Below are positions 55,736-64,000 of a stretch of 64,000 bases of DNA, piece after piece. The notes below the pieces were generated by a model that did no database searches, was not told the DNA's origin, and saw only the letters and a program-made list of their open reading frames with translations. Position 1 is the stretch's first letter; each line of letters opens with the position of its first letter. Position numbers and translations under genes: made by a program. This stretch comes from Sarocladium kiliense (lineage: Eukaryota > Ascomycota > Sordariomycetes > Hypocreales > Sarocladiaceae), in contig JAUZTG010000017.1 in assembly GCA_030734395.1 (NCBI GenBank), positions 124,001 through 188,000 on the forward strand. Reading direction: 5' to 3'.

Positions 55736-57598
55736 ATGGACCGCCGTCGACGACTTGACGATGACCGAGGTCGGGTGCAGACTACGGGACAGGATTACCT
55801 GGGAGACGATGATCAACGCTTAAACCGACGAAGCTGGAGTGAGGAAACGCATGTTCAACTCGACATGTACAAGCTTGAGACGACGTCGAGTGCACAGACG
55901 CCAAGTGAAGATGGAAGAAGTGAGTCCACGCTTGTGGACGAGGATCAAGACAACACTGGGATAACTACGACAACAACATTGATGAAAGTCTGTGCTACGT
56001 TTCAGCTCTCAGGCTTGAACTTCACGACCTGTGCTGTAAATGGACTGGTTGTTATTGGACTGCCTGCTATTACTCATGAGCTGAAGATTGACGACTCACT
56101 TGCTGTTTGGCCATCTTCTGTTACATCTTTGTCCACTGCCGCGACGCTGCTACTAGCTGGTACGATTGCCGACCTGGTGGGCGCGAGGGGAATTGAACTA
56201 TTTGGAGCGTTCGCTTGTGGATTGTTGATGCTCGGCGCCGGGGCTTCGAGAACCGGGATGGAGATGGTGGGTATCCGAGCCGTACAAGGCATTGCATTAT
56301 CCTGCCATCTCGCAGCCTCCGTCGCACTCATTACACAGTGCATCCCCCGAGGCCGGGGCAGGAACATTGCCTTTGCTTGTCTGGGGTTGAGTCAACCTCT
56401 CGGCTTCAGCTTTGGACTTGTCCTTGGTGGGATCCTGGTTGATACCATTGGGTGGAGAGGAGGGTGGTATATTTACGGAGGGATTACCCTGGCGCTCGCG
56501 GTCATGGGTTGGTTTGTGCTCCCGATGCAGAAGAAGGGGAGGGGAAAGAGGGCGGTGATGAGGCAGTTGAGGGAGGAGATTGACTGGGTTGGGACGCTGT
56601 TGATTTCGGGCTTTATGGGAGTCATATCGGCGTTTATGGCGTGAGTGAAACCCCGCGATTCGATTTGAAAATGATGCTGACTTTTGAGATACAGGATGCT
56701 CAGCATGGGCGTGGAACATATCAAGAAGCCGGATACGATTGTACTTCTGTGCCTGAGCGCTGTGCTTCTCCCGTCATTCGCGCTGTGGGTGCAGAGACAG
56801 GTGAAGATAGGGAAACCCGCGCTGATTCCGAACTCGCTCTGGCGGATTCCGTCGTTCTCGGCTGTCACGGCTATGATTGCCTTGTCTTTCGCTGTGTTGA
56901 ATGCTCTTGAGCTATTCTGCAGTCTCTTGTAAGTTGATACAGCTCTCGTTGCTAGAAGATGGTGGCTAATCAGAATTGCATCGGGTAGCTTCCAGGAGAT
57001 TCAGAGTTTGTCCGCGTTGCAGGCTGCTATCCGGATTTTGCCGAGTCTCATTGTTGGAACAATCTTGAACGTCACAACGGGGTTATTTGTACACAAGGTT
57101 CGGGGCTTCTGGCTGGCTGTGATTCCGACCTTGTTGTCTGCCGTGGCGCCTATGCTCATGGCGATATCCGAGCCGGCAAAGACGTATTGGTCATTACACT
57201 TCATCGCTCAGCTTTTCCAGCCTATCAGCTCGGATATCCTCTTCACGGTTGGACTCATCGTCATCACGGACGTGTTCCCCGAGGAGAAGCATGCCTTAGC
57301 AGGTGCCGTGTTCAACACTGCCGCGCAGTTTGGAAACGCCTTCGGGTTGGCCATCATGCAAGTTGTCTTGACTCTGGTGACGAATGAGAAGAGGAAGGAC
57401 GAGAGCATGCCGATGATGAGATCGAAGCTGGAAGGGTATCGCGCTGGGTTCTGGACTATGTTCGCCTTGATGCTGGTGTGTGTTGTGATTGGTGGTGCTG
57501 GGTTCTGGAAGGTTGGGAAAATTGGTGGCGACAAGCCCGAGGAGGAGAAGGATATTGAGGGGGAGTTGAGAACGGAGATTGATGAGGGCAAGGTTTGA
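55736..57598 (+). CDS. MFS transporter, DHA2-type (14 TM drug-efflux-like)
   Basis: Major facilitator superfamily carrier, probably a proton antiporter exporting toxic or secondary metabolites. Exons 55736-56640, 56695-56928 and 56989-57598 (introns 54 and 60 bp) give 582 residues. After a polar 85-residue N-terminus come CATFQLSGLNFTTCAVNGLVV (TM1), motif-A-like GTIADLVGARGIELFGA between TM2 and TM3, RAVQGIALSCHLAASVALI (TM4) and motif-C-like GLSQPLGFSFGLVLGG in TM5, then further spans to the end. The C-terminal tail is Lys/Glu-rich. The chosen ATG (MDRRRR) is the first in a plausible N-terminus; upstream in-frame sequence is AT-rich leader. The substrate is unknown. The next gene, the esterase, is convergent, about 230 bp away. 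Confidence 0.9.
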
Positions 57599-57825
57599 AC
57601 AAGGAAATGGGCGATGGATTATATAGATTATGAACGGAACAAAGGGAATACAGGGACACACGCTACAGGCTTAAAACTGCATGCTTCATAGATAGATTGG
57701 CTGTGCAAATCGTCATTATCAGGGGATAGATAGAGCATTCACTCTCCCAAAAGCTATGTACGAGTAACAGAACCTCCCTGAGCATCGCAACTAGTATCTT
57801 CGAAGCGGTTTACAGCTTCAACCCT

Positions 57826-58988
57826 CTAGTTGAGACACTGCGAGTACCAGTCGTTGCTGTACTTGCAGGTACCCTGCGAGCAGCACTTCGCTCCATTCCA
57901 GCCCTGGCCTCCGCACTGGCCCCAGAGGCTGGCACAGTTTCCAGTCGGCGGCTGGGAAGTGGAAGTTGGAGGCGCGCTGGTACGGGTGGTTGTGCCGGTG
58001 GTGGTAGTGGTAGCTCGTGTCGTCGTGGTCGTAGAACCACCACCAGGGCCTCCGCCTGTGATGCCGAACCACTGCAGGTCACCGTCCTCGTAGGCAGGGA
58101 CGACGTGGCCGACGCCTTGGGCTTCAACGCCAATCAGCTTGGTGCCGTCGCCGTAGATCTTCTGGGTGTAGCCTTGGCGAGGGGTGTTTGCGACGTCGCG
58201 GGTGTAGCTGACGCCGAAGATGGCAGACCATTGCTTGAGCTGCTCCTGGAGGTTCCTCCAGTGGACGAAGGTGTCGGCGAGACCGTGGTAGGTGAGAAGG
58301 CGAGGGTAGCTTCCGGTGTATCCTGGGTACATGTTGCGCACGATCTGTGCCCATTGGTCTGCAGTCTTGATGTTGTTGCCGTTGGCGCAGGTTGGGTCTG
58401 CGGAAGAGGGGCTTGAGCCTGGGGAACCGGCCAGACATCCTGCAGAGACGCCAGAGTAGCAAGTTGCGGCCTGGAAGACATCAGGGTAGGTCGCCATCAT
58501 GACGTTGGTCATCATGCAGCCAGAGCTGGTGCCGGTCACGAAGATGCGGGAGGAGTCGGCGTTGTAGGTCGACTTGGCCCAGTTGACCATAGTGTTGAGA
58601 CCTTGGCTTTGGCCTCCGCCATTGTGGGTGAGGGAGCGGGTCGAGGCGACATCCCAGCAGTTGGAGTCTTGAGTTGAGCTGGGGAAGAGGACGATGAAGC
58701 CGTACTGTTCGGCGAGCTGGCCGTAGCGCGTGGAGGAGGCGTACTGCTGACCTGAACCGCCGCAAGGGTGAAGCTGAGAGTGTGTAAGTCACATGTAAGT
58801 CAGGGATGAGGAAGACTAAGAGAGCGTACCGCAAGGATGACCGCAGGGCTGCTAGCGACTTGGTTGGGGATATAGGCATGAAGAGTCATGCCGCCAGGGT
58901 TTGTTCCCCAGTTGCTGATCTGTTGCAACGCAGCATTGGCGTTGGTGAACAGCGCCGAGAAGGCGACAATGCCGAACGTGAACTTCAT
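57826..58988 (-). CDS. secreted CE1 acetylxylan/feruloyl esterase with CBM1
   Basis: Extracellular enzyme removing acetyl or feruloyl groups from plant xylan. Exons 58988-58830 and 58773-57826, with a 56-bp phase-0 intron, give 368 residues. Residues 1-19 are a signal peptide (MKFTFGIVAFSALFTNANA). The esterase (PHB-depolymerase-like, CE1) domain has LHPCGGSGQQY, the nucleophile Ser136 in GTSSG, Asp219 in HGLAD and His276 in GVGHVVP. A Thr/Ser/Pro linker at about 296-330 leads to a family-1 cellulose-binding module at about 333-368 (CASLWGQCGGQGWNG with six cysteines in all). Acetylxylan versus feruloyl specificity cannot be settled from sequence. A CreA-like site cluster lies upstream. Confidence 0.95.
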
Positions 58989-59070
58989 CCTTCCTAGTTG
59001 CTGATCTTTGGCTGCAATGAGACGACCTAGCCTACCAAAGTCCTGACTCAGGTTGGGAACGATGACTCCC

Positions 59071-59077
59071 TATTTAT
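59071..59077 (-). promoter_or_regulatory. TATA-like element of the CE1 esterase
   Basis: The minus strand reads ATAAATA about 83 bp before the ATG at 58988, a usual TATA spacing for an inducible secreted hydrolase. The assignment is inferred from sequence and position only. Confidence 0.45.
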
Positions 59078-59259
59078 GCCAATTATAATGACGGGCTTTC
59101 CCCATGGAGAAGGTATGTCAAGTTGTCAAAATGTCTGTAATGAGCACCCACAGCCGCGGAACGGCATTCAAAGTCGGCAGACAGTGTTGCATTCGCCCAG
59201 TCTAGACCCGCTGCTGGTGCCCATTGCCATTCTACCGGGATCTTGCTGGATCATATTGC

Positions 59260-59309
59260 CCCCGGTCTGGGGCAAATGAGGGTTTATCTGGGGTGTAATA
59301 TAGCTGGGG
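59260..59309. promoter_or_regulatory. cluster of CreA-like sites (SYGGRG)
   Basis: Four matches to the fungal carbon-catabolite-repressor consensus SYGGRG lie within 50 bp: CCCCGG (minus-strand CCGGGG) at 59260-59265 and CTGGGG at 59267-59272, 59288-59293 and 59304-59309. They sit about 270-320 bp upstream of the esterase ATG. The close spacing fits glucose repression of a xylan-active enzyme. Confidence 0.5.
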
Positions 59310-59718
59310 CAGAGGCATCACAGGGCTTAGAACGAGAGCAACGTTCAACCTGCTCCAACGCTCCAGTCTTCAATCAATCGAAAGAAAAGCAATTGAGGAC
59401 TATTATCACGGCCTCATCAGAATACAACAGTAATACCAATTGTTACTGACAGCTATGGCGATCTCCCGAATTCCGAAGCCGAGCGCAACCCCTACCACAA
59501 CAAATGTCCCGAATAGGAAGTATTCGGATGCTCAATCCAAAACGGTAACATGGGGAGTCTTCAAATGTCGCGGAGAGCGCAGCCGAGGCAGCGTGTACCA
59601 AATCCTTCCACTCATAATATATTAAATACTATTCATTAGCCGCCAGCTGTTGGGAATTCGCCTATACTCTGCCGGCTCGGCTGATGGTCACGGCAGGGCG
59701 GCGACGAGGTGTCACTAC

Positions 59719-59765
59719 CACTATCACTATCACTATCACGACGAAGGATGAAGGTTTTTTTTTTT
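59719..59765. repeat. CACTAT microsatellite and adjacent T tract
   Basis: Three to four tandem CACTAT units at 59719-59739, followed after 15 bases by eleven T residues at 59755-59765. It is a short simple-sequence repeat in the intergenic region. Confidence 0.8.
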
Positions 59766-59950
59766 GTTTTCTTAAACAGTCTGCTGAATTACTCTGAGAT
59801 GTCGGCTGCGAATCTGCAGTGAGAATGTAAAGTGAGAAATGAGAACCCAAATGATGATCTCCCAATCAACCTGCGCGCTAAATGTTCAATCTCTTTATCA
59901 ATGCACCCGTCTGTCATTACAGTCATACTCCTGACATCCTCTTTTCCAAA

Positions 59951-61280
59951 TCACACTGCAATCTCCGTTGCCAAATTGTCATTCGCCACATTGTCCTTTG
60001 CCACGTTGAGCTGACAGCAGTCCACAGCCGAGCAGAAAGAAATGTCCTTCTTGGTAACATCAGCGGACTGCGGCAGGCTCTGGCGCGCCGGCCAGATCTC
60101 TTCCTCTGCGGCGACTTCCTTCTCGTAATGAGCTGTGACATGTTCACGAACAAGCTTCTGGAAGAACAAGGGGCCTTGCTCCATCTTGGGGTGCATCTCG
60201 CCGTTGACGAAGACGCCGCGCTGGATGTTCTTCTGGGCGTTGGCGCAAAGCCACTTGTCCTCTGACATGATGCGCTTATACATGTCGCTGATGATGGTGA
60301 AGTCCTCGTCGCTGGAGTTCTTGTTGCGGTAGACTTCGTACCGCATGGTTGATTTGGTGGCGCTGACTGGCGCGAATTTCTGGATGAAGAAGAAGTGTGG
60401 TCTGTTTTACTTGTTAGCTTGCTGATTTGACTCTGTGGTATTCGATGGTGGAAACTTACGTGACATTCATGGAGGCATTGGGGAAGAAATATGTTGCTGA
60501 GACCCTGAATCCTTTGGCGATCTGCTCCTCAGTTGGGTTGCCAAAGTGGCAGATATATGTGCCTTTGGTTTCGACTTTGTAGGAGTTGAGGTTGGCGATT
60601 GTGGGGATATCGGGATGTGCTGTTGGGCAGTGATAGCACTCATTGTAGTTATCGGCGAGAATCTTCCAGTTGTAGTCGCCATCCATCTCCCAGGTGTGGT
60701 CGAACACATAGTCGTCAAAGTTGTAGGCTGAATAACGCTCCTGTGTGTCGACGCCTTCAAAGTCGTCCTCCCAAGCCACTTCCGGAGTCTCCTTTCCGTC
60801 AAAGTTTACCCAGATGAAGCCGTTGATATCGATGTGGGTGTGGATGCGGAGGAGGCTGTTCTTGGCTTTATCAAAGCCAGGCATGTCCTGGTAGCCAGGG
60901 GCCTTAGCAAGCTTGCCGTTGAGGCCATATGACCAGCCATGGTATTGGCATGAGAACATGAAATTGTTGCCGGAGTCTTTTGTGACGATAGGGAAGGCGC
61001 GGTGTCTGCAGACGTTGTGGAAGGCGTGAATCTCGCCCTTGTGGTCCTGGCAGACAATGAACTCGAATCCAGCGAGCTCGTAGCGGATCCAGTCGCCAGG
61101 CTCGGGGATCCTGCACTTGTGTGTAGTCATGAGCCACTTCTTGGAAAAGATAGAGCGGCGCTCCAGCTCGTACATCTCGTTGGAGGTGTACCATGGTGCT
61201 GGAAGGGCTCGGATGGTAGTCTTGTCCTCCTCTAGAGCTGAGGACTGGCTACGGCCGAGGAAGTTCCTGATGAAAGCCAT
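59951..61280 (-). CDS. Rieske [2Fe-2S] non-heme iron oxygenase (alpha-subunit type)
   Basis: Oxygenase subunit that hydroxylates or N-demethylates a small substrate. The overall form is closest to choline/glycine-betaine/stachydrine-type monooxygenases. Exons 61280-60460 and 60401-59951, with a 59-bp intron, give 423 residues. The Rieske cluster ligands are C91-x-H93 (CRH) and C111-x2-H114 (CQYH). The mononuclear iron site is the segment DNYNECYHCPTAHPD (bridging D210, H217 and H222), with the third carboxylate probably among D313-D322 in exon 2. There is no signal peptide or membrane segment, so it is likely cytosolic. No reductase gene lies in the window, so electrons would have to come from a partner encoded elsewhere. 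It is divergent from an FAD amine oxidase. Confidence 0.92.
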
Positions 61281-62889
61281 GACGGGAGATAAGATTCAAG
61301 GTTATCAACAAAGCTTTGTATCAGAGTGTGCTGAGGTCTTGTAGCCTCGGAGACTGTGGTAGGGGTGGTACTCTGGGAGTATATGATTTATGTCTATGGC
61401 AGAAAGGTTCCTGTGGCTTGCCAGGGCCGTGATTGTATTTATGATACTGGCACTGGGCTACTTTGAGTTCCGAGCTTGTCCATGGCAACTCACAACGGCC
61501 GCTTCACTCCGTCTGAGCGCTTGCCACATGATGCCCGGAGCTGTGTTCACTTACACGGTCCGATAAGGGAAGAATGCTATTCAGAGCGGAGGCCGATCAC
61601 ATGACCGGCGAAACCACCGCACACCGAGCCGTCCCTACACACTACGCAGGTCTGGACGAGTCGACCCCGGGGTTGATGGCGCAACGTGTATCAATGTCTG
61701 GCTCCTGGATCATCGTGGAGGTACGCGATTCGGCGCCTTCTATCATCCACATGACGATGCCTTACGTGGGCGTGCAACAACGGGCATGCCACCGTGCACC
61801 CACCGCCGGCCTTCTCGGCAGTTGTCCGTCCTGCTACGTCGCATTCCTACAGTCATGATAATGCAGAGGAAGCAAGGATCCGTGGAAGAAAAAAGCCCAG
61901 CTTCTTTGAGATCACGATGCCGCCTTTGACCAGAGTCCCCACCGTTACCCCATGGGGTGAAGAGGTGGAACTGCTCCTCGTCACGAGTCTGGGGAAAATT
62001 GGCTGAGAGTATCCGACAGTCATGCATGAGTGGCCTGGTCTTGGGCTCGGCCTCGCCTAGTTTTGTCTATGCCCAGTGCAGAAAGGCAGCTTCAGGCCAG
62101 AGCGACTACAGGAAGCTTGAAAAGGCTGAAGCTATTCGTGTTATTGGTGGCGATAAGGAGTTCCAGGCTACCAGTCGCAGGGAGCTGACAAGGCAATGCG
62201 GCTCTGCCTCGCCAAGCGCAGGCAAAGTCAGGACTGCGAATAGGACCCTGCAGCAGCGGATTAAGCATTGGGGCCGCTGATCCGTCGTGGTCGTTCCCGT
62301 CCTTATCGCACGGCATTCCAACAACTGGACCCTGCCTGACAGACTCGAATGGAGGCGTTCGCCAAATCTGGAGCAGCGCTAGCAATGGTTGCATTAGCGC
62401 CGAAGCCTCGACGATGCGTCCGTGATATCGGGTGATGGATGGGGGCGCGTGGCTCCTCAACTCCGCCTGCTATCTTAGTCCACGATGGCTGCCACCGGCG
62501 CCGTTATCGGACCCCCTCAGCAGTCGAAGGTTGGGCAGAACCTCGCGGCGTTGCTATTCTTGCATCGTGCCCTCGACGTAGGCATCCATCTCCAACATCC
62601 CATTCCCTGGCACACGTGATCGGACCAGGAAGTCTAAGCCGGCGCTGAGCTGGGCTGCGTATCACGGTGGACAGCTACGCATCAAGCCTAGCATCCAAGT
62701 AACCCTCGCGATATAAGGTCCGGCAGCTACAACAGCTCGGCCAATCGGTCTGTGGCATTGCCGATCAGAAGGAACATCTATTCCTGCTTCACATTCGTGG
62801 ATCCTCGATTGCTCATTTCATTTCAAGTACGGAACTGAGATCTGTTTATGGACATCGGCTTTATCCCAGACGGCATAGACATCTCCAGG
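61281..62889. other. divergent promoter region (Rieske oxygenase / FAD oxidase)
   Basis: A 1.6 kb shared upstream region of two divergently transcribed oxidative genes. Several HGATAR (GATA-factor) motifs are present, for example AGATAAG at 61288-61294, CGATAAG at 61561-61567 and CGATAAG at 62151-62157, but their number is near chance. Short open frames show no domains. Confidence 0.55.
62713..62718 (+). promoter_or_regulatory. TATA-like element of the FAD oxidase
   Basis: TATAAG lies about 135 bp before the first in-frame ATG (62848) and about 175 bp before the preferred one (62890). It is a plausible core promoter element, inferred from position. Confidence 0.4.
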
Positions 62890-63987
62890 ATGACCTCACA
62901 GCGCCGCTCCTACCTCATTGTAGGAGCTGGAGTCTTTGGTGTTTCTACAGCCTATCATCTGATTCAGAAATACCCTGATGCAGATGTCACGCTGGTTGAT
63001 CGCGATGCTTATGACAGCGATAACAGAGTGGCTGCCTCATGGGACTGGAACAAGGTTGTTCGTGCGGATTACGATGATCTGATCTATTGCAAATTAGCGA
63101 TTGAAGCGCAAGATGTCTTCAAGGCAGACCCGCTGTGGCAGCCGTATTTTCATGAAACCGGAGTCTACTGGATGTGCCGTGGCAGCTATGCTCAGGATGT
63201 AATCCGGAATTACAAGACACTGGGACGCAAGGCTGAGATTTCAGCACTGCCAGTCGCAGAAGCAAAACTACTTTATGATGGCCTATTCAAAGATGCCGAT
63301 TATAATGGAGTCACTGAGGTTCTCATCAACAAGACGAGTGGATGGGCAGCTGCGGGAGACTGCTTGCAGGCGGTGACCAAAAGAGCCATGGAGCTCGGGG
63401 TCAAGTATGTTACCCAGGAGGTTTCGACGCTCATCATGGACAAGGGCCGATGCAAAGGGATTCGCACAAGAAGCGGACAATCTCTCCTCGCCGACCATGT
63501 TTTGTTGTGCACAGGAGCTTACACGTCCAAACTGCTGGAGCTCAGTGCTATCGAGGCTGGCAATGACGATCTTCGAGCTGGCTCCCGGATTGTCGCTGGT
63601 GGAATCACAACTGGCATGGCAATCCTGGATGAGGAGCTATATGGGCAGTTTGAGACGATGCCTGTGGGTTTCCAGGGCTATCCTGCTGATATCGGTATGT
63701 TTCTTCAACAGCCACAATCGTCCACAGAGATACTCACCATTCATAGGACCTTTCATGGGCAGCCTCCCTCCGACAAAGGATCGAGAGCTCAAGTGGTGGG
63801 GACCGACCATATTCCGCAACACGGTTGAGATGTCGCCTGGTTATCAGATTTCTGCACCTCCAGAAGGCCGAGACTTTGGTCAGTGGAAGGTGTCGAAGAG
63901 GCTGCAGGAGGACATTCAAGCAGCGAAGAAACTGTTCTATGGTGAGAAGAGTGAGAAGTGGCCAATGGCGAAACATCGCATTTGCTG
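62890..63987 (+). CDS. FAD-dependent amine oxidase (sarcosine/fructosyl amino acid oxidase-like), partial
   Basis: Flavoprotein of the DAO/MSOX family that oxidises N-substituted amino acids to release an aldehyde and hydrogen peroxide. Exons 62890-63694 and 63747-63987 are visible. The next donor is the GTAAGG at 63988, so the 3' part lies beyond the window edge. The N-terminal Rossmann motif VGAGVFGVSTAYHL (GxGxxG) begins at residue 11. The segment RICW at the last visible residues (Cys about 348) matches the covalent-FAD cysteine region of fungal fructosyl amino acid oxidases; the TAA that follows in frame is inside the intron. The ATG at 62890 puts the dinucleotide-binding motif at its usual distance; an in-frame ATG at 62848 would add 14 residues. 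Substrate class is inferred. Confidence 0.9.
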
Positions 63988-64000
63988 GTAAGGCGGAACG

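Larger units (their letters stand above)
58989..59950. other. promoter region of the CE1 esterase
   Basis: Upstream sequence of the esterase and 3' flank of the Rieske gene. It contains the TATA-like and CreA-like sites listed separately, a CACTAT microsatellite at 59719-59739 and a T11 tract at 59755-59765. No additional gene was recognised. Confidence 0.6.

Noticed and set aside
61281..62889. Enrichment of GATA-factor (AreA-type) motifs in the divergent promoter
   Set aside because: About seven to eight HGATAR matches were seen, against roughly five expected by chance for this length on both strands; not enough to claim.

Overview
The window is a 64 kb piece of a filamentous ascomycete nuclear genome. 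The evidence is protein-coding genes with short introns (mostly 49-75 bp, GT...AG), multidomain fungal proteins such as an NRPS-like synthetase, a family-1 carbohydrate-binding module and 14-TM-type MFS carriers, and gene spacing typical of Pezizomycotina. The mix of homologs suggests a Sordariomycete, possibly Hypocreales, but the genus cannot be fixed from the sequence alone. I found no rRNA, convincing tRNA, CRISPR array or intact transposon.

Layout. 0-3 kb: an OPT-family oligopeptide transporter (+). 3.8-12.6 kb: an intronless 8.8 kb NRPS-like gene (-) in which an intact-looking epimerization domain sits among condensation, adenylation and carrier domains that have lost their catalytic residues. 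12.6-16.2 kb: mostly non-coding, with one small Cys-rich ORF. 16.2-20.5 kb: a SIT4-phosphatase-associated (SAPS) protein (-). 20.5-23.6 kb: no supported gene. 23.6-25.3 kb: an APC-family amino-acid/GABA-type permease (+). 25.5-26.9 kb: a secreted proteinase K-like subtilase (-). 27.5-29.8 kb: an Ntr1/TFIP11-type spliceosome-disassembly G-patch protein (-), divergent from an XMAP215/Stu2-type TOG protein (+, 31.2-34.1 kb). 34.4-34.9 kb: an NTF2/SnoaL-like small protein (-). 35.3-37.0 kb: a mitochondrial DUF3429 membrane protein with a very long charged tail (-). 39.1-48.8 kb: VPS13 (+). 48.8-52.6 kb: no supported gene. 52.6-54.7 kb: a concentrative nucleoside transporter (+). 55.7-57.6 kb: an MFS multidrug-type transporter (+). 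57.8-59.0 kb: a secreted CE1 esterase with CBM1 (-). 60-61.3 kb: a Rieske non-heme iron oxygenase (-), divergent from an FAD-dependent amine oxidase (+, from 62.9 kb) that is cut by the right edge.

How the genes relate. Most are unlinked housekeeping genes (VPS13, Stu2, Ntr1, SAPS, DUF3429) and nutrient-acquisition genes (OPT, APC, CNT, subtilase, CE1 esterase). Two places suggest something beyond that. The first is the degenerate NRPS: a maintained 2,923-residue frame with no tailoring genes beside it, which looks like a repurposed pseudo-synthetase. The second is the divergent Rieske oxygenase/FAD amine oxidase pair, which looks like an N-methylated amine catabolic module.

Exon boundaries were derived by reading splice sites and phase by hand. 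All function calls rest on family recognition without database searches.
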